A stretch of DNA of 64,000 bases from Shewanella kaireitica (GTDB lineage Bacteria > Pseudomonadota > Gammaproteobacteria > Enterobacterales > Shewanellaceae), in the NCBI RefSeq assembly GCF_023284045.1, contig NZ_JAKIKQ010000017.1, positions 1 through 64,000 of the forward strand. Reading direction: 5' to 3'. Of this stretch, positions 8,370-17,379 are shown one piece after another; the first letter of the stretch is position 1; every line of letters begins with the position of its first letter. Position numbers and translations under genes: made by a program. A model generated the notes under the pieces. It ran no database searches. It worked only from the letters and a program-made list of their open reading frames with translations, and was not told the origin of the DNA.

Positions 8370-9470
8370 CTACTCGCTCACTATCAGCGAATCAGGAATA
8401 GTCAGTTTATCAGCGACCCTTACAGGGCGCTCATTAACCAAGATAATTCCCATACTGACTTTTTCAAAAACTTTAAAAACCATTAACTTGCCACGATACA
8501 GATCTGGCATTTGTACCGCATTGTCAGCAGATATCCCAGCCAACATTTTTTCATAGCGAGTACGGTCATTTGGCGCCACAGGCACACCGTCACCATCTAT
8601 CACCACCACATCGCCCTCTTTAAATATTGAGAACACTTGCCCAGCTTCAACGCCATCAGTATCGCCACGGTCAATGTAAACCACATCGAACTTACCCATA
8701 GCTCGAATATCAACTCCAGAAGCCAATACTGTCGTTGGAGCGGTGAGTTGTGCAGCTCTAGGCATAAAGTAGGCAGACATTAGTGAGTCATCTTCAATTG
8801 GCAGCAAACGGTAACCGGCTTTAGTTTCCCGTAAACTACTTAACAGCTCTACTTTCGATACCGAACCAGACTCAACAACCCGGCCACTTGCAGTCAATAT
8901 AGCCTCAAGTCCAAGAGCTTCCCCATCAGCATTGGCAAACTCTCGGCCGCTGGCGTAAACACCAAATTTATCACCAACGGTAAGCTCGCCTTGAACATAA
9001 ACAATATCTGATACCACATGGTGACGAGATTCGCTTTCACCGCCCATAACCATCGGCTGCTGCTCAAACCAATTTTCTTCAACGACTCGATTGTGCAGTA
9101 AATAAGGTTGAATCAGTGACAGGTCTATCGCTGGAATTGCACCATTTTTAGGTGAAACACGCCCAGCAGGGCTTTTGCTTAAATGCGGCTTGACCACTAA
9201 GCGTGGTACACCGTCAATAAACACTAGCGTCAATCTATCACCCGGATAGATAAGGTGTGGATTAGCCACTTGCGGGTTTGCCCCCCACAATTTAGGCCAA
9301 CGCCAAGGATCTTTTAGGAAAAAAGCTGATATATCCCAAAGAGTATCGCCTTTTTTGACAACGTAGGACTCAGGGTGTCCAGACTTCAGTGTCAATGTAT
9401 CAGCGAAAACGAAGGTGCAACCAAGCATAAGTGAAGCAAGTAATAGTAACCGTTTCATCAGGGTATCCAT
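8370..9470 (-). CDS. LysM-domain periplasmic protein
   Basis: The 366-residue precursor has a clear signal peptide (KRLLLLASLMLGCTFVFA). One LysM domain follows at about residues 34-82 (SYVVKKGDTLWDISAFFLKDP.RWP..W..NP....PHLIYPGD). LysM domains bind peptidoglycan, so a periplasmic wall-associated role is likely. The remaining 280 residues contain FlgT-like beta repeats but no catalytic motif I recognise. In many gammaproteobacteria a LysM gene sits between def and dprA, as here. It probably leads the LysM-dprA-smg transcript (55-base gap). An internal ATG at 9458 is an alternative start. Confidence 0.85.
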   Translation of the reverse strand: MDTLMKRLLLLASLMLGCTFVFADTLTLKSGHPESYVVKKGDTLWDISAFFLKDPWRWPKLWGANPQVANPHLIYPGDRLTLVFIDGVPRLVVKPHLSKSPAGRVSPKNGAIPAIDLSLIQPYLLHNRVVEENWFEQQPMVMGGESESRHHVVSDIVYVQGELTVGDKFGVYASGREFANADGEALGLEAILTASGRVVESGSVSKVELLSSLRETKAGYRLLPIEDDSLMSAYFMPRAAQLTAPTTVLASGVDIRAMGKFDVVYIDRGDTDGVEAGQVFSIFKEGDVVVIDGDGVPVAPNDRTRYEKMLAGISADNAVQMPDLYRGKLMVFKVFEKVSMGIILVNERPVRVADKLTIPDSLIVSE

Positions 9471-9605
9471 GCTATTTGCTCTTTATTAGATTATAAGTAG
9501 AGCTTTTGCTGTTATTGAATGCCGCTAAGGACTAAAATTGAGCCATTAGCCAAAGCCAGTATAACTAACTGGCTTAGATTTGACAGACTTGTTAAGAGTT
9601 TAGGT

Positions 9606-10118
9606 ATGAGTTTATTAAAAGTTTTACGCTTTCCAGATGAAAGATTACGTACAGTAGCCAAGCCAATCACAGAGTTTAACGCTGCTCTACAAACACAAAT
9701 CGACGATATGTTCGAAACAATGTATGAAGAGAAGGGGATCGGTCTAGCGGCCACCCAAGTTGATTTTCATCAGCAACTTATCGTAATGGATCTTCAAGAT
9801 GAGATCGATCGCCCAAAAGTGTTCATAAATTTAGAGATAATTGCCAAAAGCGGTGATTTCTGTAATGAAGAGGGTTGCTTATCTGTTCCAGGCATCTATG
9901 CCAAGGTGGATCGGGCTGAGTTTGTCACCATCAAAGCGCTTGATCGAGACGGTAATGAGTTTACCTTAGAGGCTGAAGGACTGTTTGCCATTTGCTTGCA
10001 ACATGAACTCGACCATTTAGCGGGTAAATTGTTTGTGGATTATCTATCGCCACTAAAACGCCAACGTATTAAGCAAAAGCTAGAAAAAGCCGCTCGTTTA
10101 GAAGCAAAACAAGGATAA
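9606..10118 (+). CDS. def: Peptide deformylase
   Basis: Def removes the formyl group from the N-terminal methionine of new proteins. From the ATG at 9606 it has 170 residues, the normal size. An upstream in-frame ATG at 9519 would add a non-conserved tail and is rejected. All three motifs are present: GIGLAATQ, EGCLS (metal Cys) and QHELDH (metal His pair and catalytic Glu). It is the first gene of def-fmt-rsmB-trkA-trkH. Confidence 0.97.
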   Translation: MSLLKVLRFPDERLRTVAKPITEFNAALQTQIDDMFETMYEEKGIGLAATQVDFHQQLIVMDLQDEIDRPKVFINLEIIAKSGDFCNEEGCLSVPGIYAKVDRAEFVTIKALDRDGNEFTLEAEGLFAICLQHELDHLAGKLFVDYLSPLKRQRIKQKLEKAARLEAKQG

Positions 10119-10122
10119 ATTT

Positions 10123-11088
10123 TTGAAACCACTTAATGTCATTTTTGCCGGTACGCCTGACTTTGCCGCTCGCCACCTTCAAGCGCTTATCGAATCACAG
10201 CACAACGTGATTGCAGTTTACACCCAACCTGACCGACCAGCGGGTCGAGGAAAAAAACTACAATCTAGCCCGGTAAAGGCATTGGCACTCGAAAATGATA
10301 TTCCAGTGTTACAACCTAAGTCATTACGCGATGAAACCGCCCAGCAAGAATTAGCCGCACTTAATGCCGACATTATGGTTGTTGTGGCTTACGGTTTAAT
10401 CTTACCGAAAGTAGTGCTTGATACCCCGCGCTTAGGTTGTATCAACGTGCACGGTTCTATTTTACCTCGTTGGCGAGGTGCTGCACCCATTCAACGCGCC
10501 TTATGGGCTGGCGATACCGAGACTGGCGTTACTATCATGCAGATGGATATTGGTCTAGACACCGGTGACATGCTATTAAAGACCCAGTTAAAAATTGAAG
10601 ATACTGACACCTCTGCCACCCTGTATGAAAAGCTCGCCGAACAAGGTCCAAGCGCACTCGTTGAAGCATTAGCGGGCATCGCGGCTAATACTTTACCAGC
10701 AGAAAAGCAGGATGAGAGCCTAGCCAACTACGCAGAAAAGTTATCAAAAGAGGAAGCGCAAATTGATTGGTCTAAATCAGCAGAGGCCCTTTGGCGTGAA
10801 ATCAGAGCTTTTAATCCATGGCCAGTAAGCCACTATCAACATGCTGGTAATACCATAAAAGTTTGGCAAAGCCATGTGAGCGAAAAGACGTCAACAGCCG
10901 CAGCAGGAACCGTTATATCTGCCGATAAAAATGGTATTGATGTTGCGACTGGAGATGGTGTGTTAACAATCACCAGCATGCAATTACCAGGCAAGAAACC
11001 TCTTAGTGTCGCAGATATTCTCAACTCTCGTGCAGATTGGTTCACACCTGGCACTCAACTCAACAATGCAATGGATGACCAAGGCTAA
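10123..11088 (+). CDS. fmt: Methionyl-tRNA formyltransferase
   Basis: Fmt formylates initiator Met-tRNA, the substrate step that Def later reverses. The 321-residue protein shows the formyltransferase core (FAGTPDFAARHL, the catalytic segment NVHGSILPRWRGAAPIQRA, GDTETGVTIMQMD.GLDTGDML). A C-terminal OB-like domain follows. The start is TTG: AAGGA at 10111-10115 is well placed, and the homologous N-terminus begins there. It follows def by four bases. Confidence 0.96.
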   Translation: MKPLNVIFAGTPDFAARHLQALIESQHNVIAVYTQPDRPAGRGKKLQSSPVKALALENDIPVLQPKSLRDETAQQELAALNADIMVVVAYGLILPKVVLDTPRLGCINVHGSILPRWRGAAPIQRALWAGDTETGVTIMQMDIGLDTGDMLLKTQLKIEDTDTSATLYEKLAEQGPSALVEALAGIAANTLPAEKQDESLANYAEKLSKEEAQIDWSKSAEALWREIRAFNPWPVSHYQHAGNTIKVWQSHVSEKTSTAAAGTVISADKNGIDVATGDGVLTITSMQLPGKKPLSVADILNSRADWFTPGTQLNNAMDDQG

Positions 11089-12374
11089 TGGCAATGAACT
11101 TAAGAGCACTAGCTGCGAAAGTGGTATTTCAGGTCCTTGAGAAAGGCATATCATTATCTGTCGCCCTACCCGATCAGCAAAGACATCTCGACAGTGGTAA
11201 AGATAAAGCACTGTTGGCAGAGCTTTGTTATGGTGTTATGCGTCATCTGCCTCAGCTTGATAAGCAAGTCAGCGACTGCATGAGCAAACCGCTTAAGGGT
11301 AAGCAGCGCATCGTACACCAGCTGCTTTTGATTGGTTGTTATCAGATCTACTTCACGCGGATCCCAAGCCATGCAGCAATTTCAGAAACTGCAGAGGCTT
11401 GTCGCCAATTAAAATTTGAAGGCTTAGTCAAGGTCGTAAATGGTGTCTTGCGCACTATTCAGCGCCAAGAAAAACCCTTATCAACCGACAACGATACACT
11501 TGCCTACAACACACCAGCATGGATCATTAAACGCCTAAAAGAGGCGTATCCAGACAACTGGCAGCAGATTATTGAACAGAGCCATCAGCGACCTCCGATG
11601 TGGCTGCGTAATAACCAGCAATCACAAACTCGCGATGCCTACATAAGCGCATTAACAGATATGGAGGTGGAAGCTACAGCAGGTAGTAGCAATGATGCTA
11701 TTTTACTCTCTAGCCCTCGAGATGTTACGCAGCTACCGGGTTTTGAAACGGGTTCCGCTTCAGTACAAGATGGCGCAGCTCAATGGGCAGCCACACTGCT
11801 AGCACCACAAGGTGAGGAGCTGGTACTTGATGCTTGTGCGGCACCAGGTGGTAAAACTTGTCATCTGTTAGAACTGGCACCAGACATTAAGCTTGTTGCG
11901 GTGGATTTTGATGCTAAACGACTTGAACGAGTGCAACAAAACCTAGACAGGTTATCACTACAAGCAGAGCTCATTCATGGTGATGCAGCTAACATTGATT
12001 CTTGGTGGCAAGGTGATAAGTTTGATCGTATCTTGCTCGATGCACCTTGTTCTGCAACAGGTGTTATTCGTCGTCATCCCGATATCAAGTGGCTCAGAAA
12101 AAATAACGATATTCAAGAGTTAGCAACATTACAGTCAAAAATATTTGATCATTGCTGGAAGTGGCTAAAGCCAGGTGGCACACTCTTATATGCTACATGT
12201 TCTATCTTGCCACAAGAGAATAAAGATCAGGTTAGCGCATTTTTAGCAAGAACCGCAGATGCAACCTTAGTGCCTATCGAAGAACAAACCAATCCGCAGG
12301 ATATAGGTTGGCAAATTGTTCCAGGGCAAGAAAATATGGACGGCTTTTATTACGCTCGCCTAGTGAAGGATTAG
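11088..12374 (+). CDS. rsmB: 16S rRNA (cytosine-967-C5)-methyltransferase
   Basis: RsmB methylates C967 of 16S rRNA using SAM. The 428-residue protein has an N-terminal NusB-like domain (residues about 1-140) and a Rossmann methyltransferase domain. The latter has DACAAPGGKTCHLLEL, the LDAPCSATGVIRRHPDIKW motif with one conserved Cys, and YATCSILPQEN with the catalytic Cys. The ATG at 11088 overlaps the fmt stop by one base. The second ATG at 11094 is better spaced from AAGG and may be the real start. Confidence 0.96.
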   Translation: MAMNLRALAAKVVFQVLEKGISLSVALPDQQRHLDSGKDKALLAELCYGVMRHLPQLDKQVSDCMSKPLKGKQRIVHQLLLIGCYQIYFTRIPSHAAISETAEACRQLKFEGLVKVVNGVLRTIQRQEKPLSTDNDTLAYNTPAWIIKRLKEAYPDNWQQIIEQSHQRPPMWLRNNQQSQTRDAYISALTDMEVEATAGSSNDAILLSSPRDVTQLPGFETGSASVQDGAAQWAATLLAPQGEELVLDACAAPGGKTCHLLELAPDIKLVAVDFDAKRLERVQQNLDRLSLQAELIHGDAANIDSWWQGDKFDRILLDAPCSATGVIRRHPDIKWLRKNNDIQELATLQSKIFDHCWKWLKPGGTLLYATCSILPQENKDQVSAFLARTADATLVPIEEQTNPQDIGWQIVPGQENMDGFYYARLVKD

Positions 12375-12381
12375 TACGGCA

Positions 12382-13791
12382 ATGAAAATAATCATTTTGG
12401 GTGCAGGACAAGTTGGTGGCACATTAGCCGAAAACTTAGTGGGTGAAAATAACGATATTACTATCGTCGATAACGACAAAACTCGCTTACGTACCTTACA
12501 AGATAAGTACGATTTACGGGTTATTTGTGGCCACGGTGCTCACCCAGATGTATTAAAGCAAGCTGGCGCTGAAGACGCTGACATGCTGATTGCGGTTACC
12601 AACAGTGATGAATGTAATATGGCTGCCTGCCAAATAGCCTATTCGCTATTTGGTACACCAACTAAGATTGCCCGCATTCGCTCAGAGCAATACTTAAACC
12701 TGCGCGATAAACTGTTTATTGATAGTGAAACTAAACACTCAGAGAATCGTCCACGTGGTGGTTTCATCATTGATGAACTCATTGCACCAGAGCAGCTGGT
12801 GACCGCCTATATTGGTCGTCTTGTTGAATACCCTGGTGCACTGCAAGTATTAGAGTTCGCCGAAGGTAAGCTGAGTCTCGTTGCTGTTCGTGCTTATTAT
12901 GGCGGACCACTGGTGGGTAATGCCTTAGCGGCATTACGCGAGCACATGCCCAATATCGATACCCGAGTAGCGGCTATCTTTAGACAAGGCCGACCGATTA
13001 TGCCTCGCGGCACCACCATTATTGAAGCCGATGATGAAGTGTTCTTTGTTGCCGACAGTCGCCACGTTCGCGCAGTGATGAGTGAGATGCAGAAACTGGA
13101 TAACTCCTACCGCAATATTATGATTGCCGGCGGCGGTAATATAGGCCTTGGTCTAGCCAAACAACTGCAGCGTAATCATTCAGTTAAGCTGATTGAGCAT
13201 AAGCAAGAGCGCGCCGAAGAGTTGTCAGAAAAGCTAGAAAACACAACCGTCTTTTGTGGTGATGCTTCAGATCAAGAACTATTACTAGAAGAGCACATCG
13301 ATCAAACAGATGTCTTTATTGCTGTCACCAACGATGATGAAGCCAATATCATGGCTGCATTGCTCGCAAAACGTATGGGCGCCAAAAAAGTGATGGTGCT
13401 TATTCAGCGAGAGGCTTATGTTGATATCGTACAAGAAGCGAATATTGATATTGCTATCTCACCACAACAAGCCACTATTTCTGCGCTATTGACCCATATT
13501 CGTCAAGGCGATATCTGTAATGTTTACTCATTAAGACGTGGCGCAGCAGAGGCTATTGAAGCGATTGCCCACGGCGACAAAAATACCTCTAAGGTTGTCG
13601 GCAAACAGATAGGCGACATCAAACTGCCTCCAGGTACAACAATTGGTGCTATTGTCAGAGATGACGAAGTATTGATGGCACACGATAAAACGGTCATTGA
13701 ACAAGGTGACCATGTCATCCTATTCTTAGTTAACAAGAAGTTTATCGGTGAAGTCGAAAAGTTATTCCAGCCGAGCGCCTTCTTCTTTTAA
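12382..13791 (+). CDS. trkA: Trk potassium uptake regulator TrkA
   Basis: TrkA is the cytoplasmic NAD-binding ring that gates the TrkH K+ channel. The 469-residue protein contains two tandem RCK halves. The first begins with IILGAGQVGGTLAENL and the second, near residue 250, with IMIAGGGNIGLGLAKQL. Each is followed by a TrkA_C domain. A trkH gene follows directly on the same strand, so a working Trk system is encoded in one place. Confidence 0.96.
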   Translation: MKIIILGAGQVGGTLAENLVGENNDITIVDNDKTRLRTLQDKYDLRVICGHGAHPDVLKQAGAEDADMLIAVTNSDECNMAACQIAYSLFGTPTKIARIRSEQYLNLRDKLFIDSETKHSENRPRGGFIIDELIAPEQLVTAYIGRLVEYPGALQVLEFAEGKLSLVAVRAYYGGPLVGNALAALREHMPNIDTRVAAIFRQGRPIMPRGTTIIEADDEVFFVADSRHVRAVMSEMQKLDNSYRNIMIAGGGNIGLGLAKQLQRNHSVKLIEHKQERAEELSEKLENTTVFCGDASDQELLLEEHIDQTDVFIAVTNDDEANIMAALLAKRMGAKKVMVLIQREAYVDIVQEANIDIAISPQQATISALLTHIRQGDICNVYSLRRGAAEAIEAIAHGDKNTSKVVGKQIGDIKLPPGTTIGAIVRDDEVLMAHDKTVIEQGDHVILFLVNKKFIGEVEKLFQPSAFFF

Positions 13792-13818
13792 ATGTGTTCC
13801 GGAGCCTAACCTAACACC

Positions 13819-15261
13819 ATGCTGAACTTTCGGCCTCTGCTGTTTATATTGGGGATCTTTCTATCAACGCTCACCGCGTTTATGTTGATCCCTGGTGCTT
13901 TCGCACTTTACTACGGCGAAGAAACAGTAGGCGCATTTATGATCTCCTCTCTGGTTGCGGGTACCGCGGCCAGTTTTTGCATGCATCAAGGGCAGTCTCA
14001 AAAACTCCATCTCAACATCCGTGACATGTTCCTGCTAACTAGCCTCACCTGGTTTATTGTTAGCTTATTTGCCGCGCTACCTTTTACTCTTTATCACGGT
14101 ATTAACTATACCGACGCCTTTTTTGAAACAATGTCAGGGATCACCACCACAGGTTCGACTGTACTCTCAGGGCTCGACACCATGGATCACAGTATTCTTA
14201 TCTGGCGTTCTCTACTTCAATGGCTAGGGGGAATAGGGTTTATTGTAATGGCGGTTGCTGTACTGCCATTTTTAAACGTCGGTGGAATGCGGCTGTTTAG
14301 GACCGAGTCTTCTGATTGGGGCGATAAAGCCACCCCCCGAACCCAGCATATGGCAAAAAGTCTATTCATCGTTTATATCCTGCTGACTTTTCTGTGCTTT
14401 TTGGCTTATCACAGCAGCGGAATGAATTGGTTTCAAGCGATTAACCATGCTATGACAACTCTTTCAACTGGCGGCTATTCAACGTCAGATAGCTCTATGG
14501 CCGCCTTTTCAAAAGAGGCGCATTGGGTTGGCACCACTTTTATGCTCGCCGGTGGCCTGCCGCTATTAATGTTTGTCTACATGGTGCAACAAAAATCATT
14601 GAAAGTGTGGAATGATGCTCAAGTAAAAGGCTTCTTAAAGTTTGTCGTTCTGGTTTCTACATTACTGGCACTGTGGTTATGGAGCAGCAGAGAAATAGAG
14701 CCTATCGATGCCCTGCGCCTTGCTAGCTTTAATGTGGTGTCTGTTATTACCACCACAGGTTACGGTCTCACGGATTATTCAGCTTGGGGTGCTGTCGCCA
14801 ATATCGTATTCCTGTTTTTAATGTTCGTCGGTAGCTGCTCAGGCTCAACTTCTGGTGGGATTAAAATTTTCCGCTTTCAAATTGCTGGCGTAATAATGCG
14901 AGAACAACTTAAACAGCAATTTCACCCTAATGGTGTATTTAAAGAGCGCTATAACAACCGCATCATCAGAGATGATATCGTCCGCTCTCTGGTCACCTTT
15001 ATCCTGTTATTTATGCTGGTCATTGTTGGCTTATCTATCATCCTGGTACTTACAGGTTTAGATCCTATCACTAGCTTTACAGGTGCGATTACAGCTGTGA
15101 CCAATGTTGGACCAGGACTGGGAGACACCATTGGCCCTGCAGGTAATTTCGCTCCTTTACCCGATGTTGCTAAATGGGCATTATCGGTTGGCATGTTGCT
15201 AGGTAGGTTAGAAATTTTAACCGTTGCAGTGCTATTCCACCCAAGTTTTTGGAAGTACTAA
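13819..15261 (+). CDS. trkH: Trk potassium channel subunit TrkH (paralogue 1)
   Basis: This integral membrane protein of 480 residues has the four-fold repeated pore architecture of the Trk/Ktr/HKT family. Filter-like loops are visible (ETMSGITTTGSTVL, TTLSTGGYST, SVITTTGYG, AVTNVGPGLGD). It carries many hydrophobic helices and a conserved C-terminal LGRLEILTVAVLFHPSFWK. It lies 27 bases after trkA. It is clearly diverged from the second trkH at 18016-19473. Confidence 0.95.
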   Translation: MLNFRPLLFILGIFLSTLTAFMLIPGAFALYYGEETVGAFMISSLVAGTAASFCMHQGQSQKLHLNIRDMFLLTSLTWFIVSLFAALPFTLYHGINYTDAFFETMSGITTTGSTVLSGLDTMDHSILIWRSLLQWLGGIGFIVMAVAVLPFLNVGGMRLFRTESSDWGDKATPRTQHMAKSLFIVYILLTFLCFLAYHSSGMNWFQAINHAMTTLSTGGYSTSDSSMAAFSKEAHWVGTTFMLAGGLPLLMFVYMVQQKSLKVWNDAQVKGFLKFVVLVSTLLALWLWSSREIEPIDALRLASFNVVSVITTTGYGLTDYSAWGAVANIVFLFLMFVGSCSGSTSGGIKIFRFQIAGVIMREQLKQQFHPNGVFKERYNNRIIRDDIVRSLVTFILLFMLVIVGLSIILVLTGLDPITSFTGAITAVTNVGPGLGDTIGPAGNFAPLPDVAKWALSVGMLLGRLEILTVAVLFHPSFWKY

Positions 15262-15284
15262 TACTGAAACGGTTACTAGAGTCT

Positions 15285-15545
15285 GTTGATCTTTCGAGCT
15301 TAGTTTTTGTTCAATTCTTTACCGTAAGGAATAATGCTTCTAGTGCAAGACTTGAGCGATGACGCTTAGCCGGCTAAGCGAAAAGCTCATAACGCATTCG
15401 AGTCATAAAAGAATAGAAGCAATGAAGCGAATCAAAAGGACAGTATTCCTTGGCCATTTTGTCTGTGTTAAAGGCTCTTTGTGGAGAATCACTACTTTAA
15501 ATAGCCTATGCCTTGCCAAAATGGCCAATAAATTGGCATAAAACA
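15285..15545. repeat. Intergenic element of nested inverted repeats
   Basis: This region after trkH carries several exact inverted repeats. The outer arms are AAGGAATA (15326-15333) with TATTCCTT (15444-15451). The inner arms are TGCTTCTA (15335-15342) with TAGAAGCA (15414-15421). A perfect 18-bp palindrome lies at 15363-15380 (CGCTTAGCC/GGCTAAGCG). A 12-bp pair follows, TTGGCCATTTTG (15450-15461) with CAAAATGGCCAA (15517-15528). Last is GCCAAT-AA-ATTGGC (15524-15537). A 60-codon reading frame at 15359-15541 crosses it but has no recognisable domain. It looks like a small mobile/REP-like element or a structured RNA; which one is not decidable here. Confidence 0.6.
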
Positions 15546-15566
15546 ACCATGAAAGCTCAACAGGCC

Positions 15567-16073
15567 CTAAACACCGCCCTGTAGAATATACATCCGTTTC
15601 ACGTCTCGATATTCGCCGTTAATAAATATCTCTTTCACTAAGTGCCCTTCCTCAATAAAGCCGCACTTCTGATAGAGATGAATTGCCCGCTCATTCTCTA
15701 TCGCCACATGCAGATACACCTTATGCAGATTCAATATCGTAAACGCATAGTTAAGCGCTTTGTTGATTAATGTCCGAGCGTAGCCTTTACCTTGGTACTC
15801 TGGAGCGATAATAATTTGGAACTCAGCACTACGGTGGATGCTGTTTATCTCGACCAGTTCAACCAAACCAACAGTTTGCTTATCAGTATCTTCAGCAATA
15901 AAGCGACGCTCGGTTTTATCGTGAATATGTTTGCTGTAAAGTGCTTCGAGTTCATCGAACGACTCATAAGGCTCCTCGAACCAGTAGCCCATAATGGTAC
16001 GGTTGTTATTTAGCTGATGGATAAACCTTAGATCGGTACGTTCTAGCGCTCTTAACTTAATTTCACTACTCAT
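15567..16073 (-). CDS. speG: Spermidine N1-acetyltransferase
   Basis: SpeG acetylates spermidine and spermine with acetyl-CoA and prevents polyamine toxicity. The 168-residue GNAT protein aligns by eye with E. coli SpeG along its length. Matching blocks are RDL.FIHQLNNN..IMGYWFEEPYESF, HIHDKTERRFI, GLVELVEIN.IHR.AEFQIIIAPEYQGKGYA (acetyl-CoA loop) and the C-terminal FINGEYRD. The IHR.AEFQ stretch contributes to the allosteric polyamine site in the family. Confidence 0.92.
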   Translation of the reverse strand: MSSEIKLRALERTDLRFIHQLNNNRTIMGYWFEEPYESFDELEALYSKHIHDKTERRFIAEDTDKQTVGLVELVEINSIHRSAEFQIIIAPEYQGKGYARTLINKALNYAFTILNLHKVYLHVAIENERAIHLYQKCGFIEEGHLVKEIFINGEYRDVKRMYILQGGV

Positions 16074-16204
16074 AAATGACCTCTAAATAACCAATTTAAT
16101 ACACAGCAAATAGGCCTAAATGGCATGCTGGCGGCGGATTATAGAGTGGATATTTTTGAAGTCACTAATTAAATTTTGATCATCTTGATATGGATTAGCA
16201 GACA

Positions 16205-16232
16205 TAAAAAAACCACAGCGAATAGCTATGGT
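16205..16232 (-). terminator. Intrinsic terminator after the hemG paralogue
   Basis: On the minus strand ACCATAGC-tattc-GCTGTGGT forms an eight-pair stem with one G-T pair. It is followed by an uninterrupted T tract (A tract 16205-16212 on plus). It starts about 20 bases after the hemG stop. Confidence 0.75.
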
Positions 16233-16251
16233 CTTATCTGTATAAAACGCG

Positions 16252-16794
16252 CTATTTTGACAAGGTAACCAAGTGGTCAGCGTAAACATCTACATCTTGC
16301 CAATCGGTGTAATCGATAATCGATGTTGGATCTGTTGGGCCATTGGTCATCTTCATGATGAACTGGATCATCCAGCGGTCGTACCAGCGCCATGATGGAT
16401 AATCAACTTTGCCCGCAATCACTTTGACGTCTTGTGGTTTCCATGGCGATAGCTCGATAAATTTCTGTAGATACTTATTGTTTTCAGGTACCCGTTTTTC
16501 AGGATTACGTGCCACAACGTTTACACTGAAAAAGCTCGCAGGCTTAGCGGCAAACTCGGCTTGATGCTCGGTTACAAATTCAAATACCGACTTATGGTAC
16601 GAGCCGTAAAGCACGCATGCTCCTAGTGCTACTACATCATATTTTGACCAATCTAGCCCTTCAGCCTTAGCTTCGTTGATATGCATCATATCGCATTGAT
16701 GCCCTTCACTAACAATACGGTCGGCAATCGCTCGACTAATTCTGGCAGTATGACCGCCTCGAGAGTAATACAAAACTAAAACTGATTTATTCAT
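16252..16794 (-). CDS. hemG: HemG-type flavodoxin-like protoporphyrinogen oxidase (paralogue 2)
   Basis: The 180-residue protein belongs to the long-chain flavodoxin family of menaquinone-dependent protoporphyrinogen IX dehydrogenase. The N-terminal FMN phosphate loop is present (YYSRGGHTARI), as is the GACVLYGSYH segment. So is the HemG hallmark VNVVARNPEKR..E.N.Y..KF near residue 95, and the C-terminal YDRWMIQFIMKMTNGPTD. It is a second copy: the syntenic hemG is at 17380-17907. It is transcribed alone, divergent from an ArsR-type regulator. It may be specialised for another condition, which is inference. Confidence 0.85.
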   Translation of the reverse strand: MNKSVLVLYYSRGGHTARISRAIADRIVSEGHQCDMMHINEAKAEGLDWSKYDVVALGACVLYGSYHKSVFEFVTEHQAEFAAKPASFFSVNVVARNPEKRVPENNKYLQKFIELSPWKPQDVKVIAGKVDYPSWRWYDRWMIQFIMKMTNGPTDPTSIIDYTDWQDVDVYADHLVTLSK

Positions 16795-16950
16795 TATTCC
16801 AACTCGGAAAATTCCACATTGAATTCATTGTTACAGCAAATGGCGGATTTAACAGGATAATAGATCACAAATTAGGCATAGCTCATATTATCAACATCAA
16901 AAATTGAGATCCCTGCAGCGCAGGAGTATATTGTTTTATCACACCAACTC

Positions 16951-16968
16951 AATTAGAATTAACTAATT
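16951..16968 (+). promoter_or_regulatory. Candidate operator of the ArsR-type regulator
   Basis: A perfect inverted repeat AATTAG-AATTAA-CTAATT lies two bases before the AAAGG ribosome site of the regulator. It also lies within the divergent hemG promoter region. ArsR-family repressors usually bind short A/T-rich dyads like this in their own promoter. Binding itself is inferred. Confidence 0.45.
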
Positions 16969-16980
16969 AAAGGCTATGAA

Positions 16981-17298
16981 GTGAGTAACCGTATGCAAAA
17001 AGAAATCGATGTCAGTGCAATGGTAACTAATGCAGAGAGTGCTGCAAAATGGCTTAAAGCAATTGCAAACCCATACAGATTAATGATCTTATGCTTATTA
17101 CTTGATAAAGAGTTAAGCGTAACAGAGTTAAATGAAACGGTACCATTGAGCCAATCTGCATTATCACAGCATTTAGCGGTGTTACGTTCTGAAGACTTAG
17201 TGGCGACTCGTAAGAGCTCACAGGTGGTATTCTATACCCTGAAAAATGAACAAGTCACCGAAGTGATCTCAATCCTACATAAGAAATACTGCGCCTAG
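16981..17298 (+). CDS. ArsR-family regulator of BigR/SqrR/YgaV type
   Basis: The 105-residue protein is a winged-helix dimer repressor. The HTH core is LSVTELNETVPLSQSALSQHLAVLRSEDLV. Two cysteines, C38 (RLMILCLL) and C104 (KKYCA at the C-terminus), sit where BigR, SqrR and E. coli YgaV carry the pair that forms a polysulfide or disulfide bridge. It lacks the ELCVCDL metal box of ArsR/SmtB. A redox or reactive-sulfur sensor is therefore more likely than a metal sensor. The GTG start is supported by AAAGG seven bases upstream. It is divergent from hemG paralogue 2. Confidence 0.85.
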   Translation: MSNRMQKEIDVSAMVTNAESAAKWLKAIANPYRLMILCLLLDKELSVTELNETVPLSQSALSQHLAVLRSEDLVATRKSSQVVFYTLKNEQVTEVISILHKKYCA

Positions 17299-17328
17299 TT
17301 GCTAGCGATTGTTTACAGCATTCATAAT

Positions 17329-17359
17329 AAAAAAGCCTGCTTATTAGCAGGCTTTTTTA
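17329..17359. terminator. Bidirectional intrinsic terminator
   Basis: AAAAAGCCTGC-ttatta-GCAGGCTTTTTT lies between the regulator gene and the convergent hemG. It has A and T tracts on both sides. Confidence 0.9.
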
Positions 17360-17379
17360 TTATAAAGTTAAACTCGTGA

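Noticed and set aside
9519..9605. Longer N-terminus for peptide deformylase
   Set aside because: The added 29 residues are not conserved and the ATG at 9606 gives the usual length.
15359..15541. 60-codon frame within the inverted-repeat element
   Set aside because: It crosses the repeat arms, lacks a ribosome site and has no known domain. Structure explains the sequence better.
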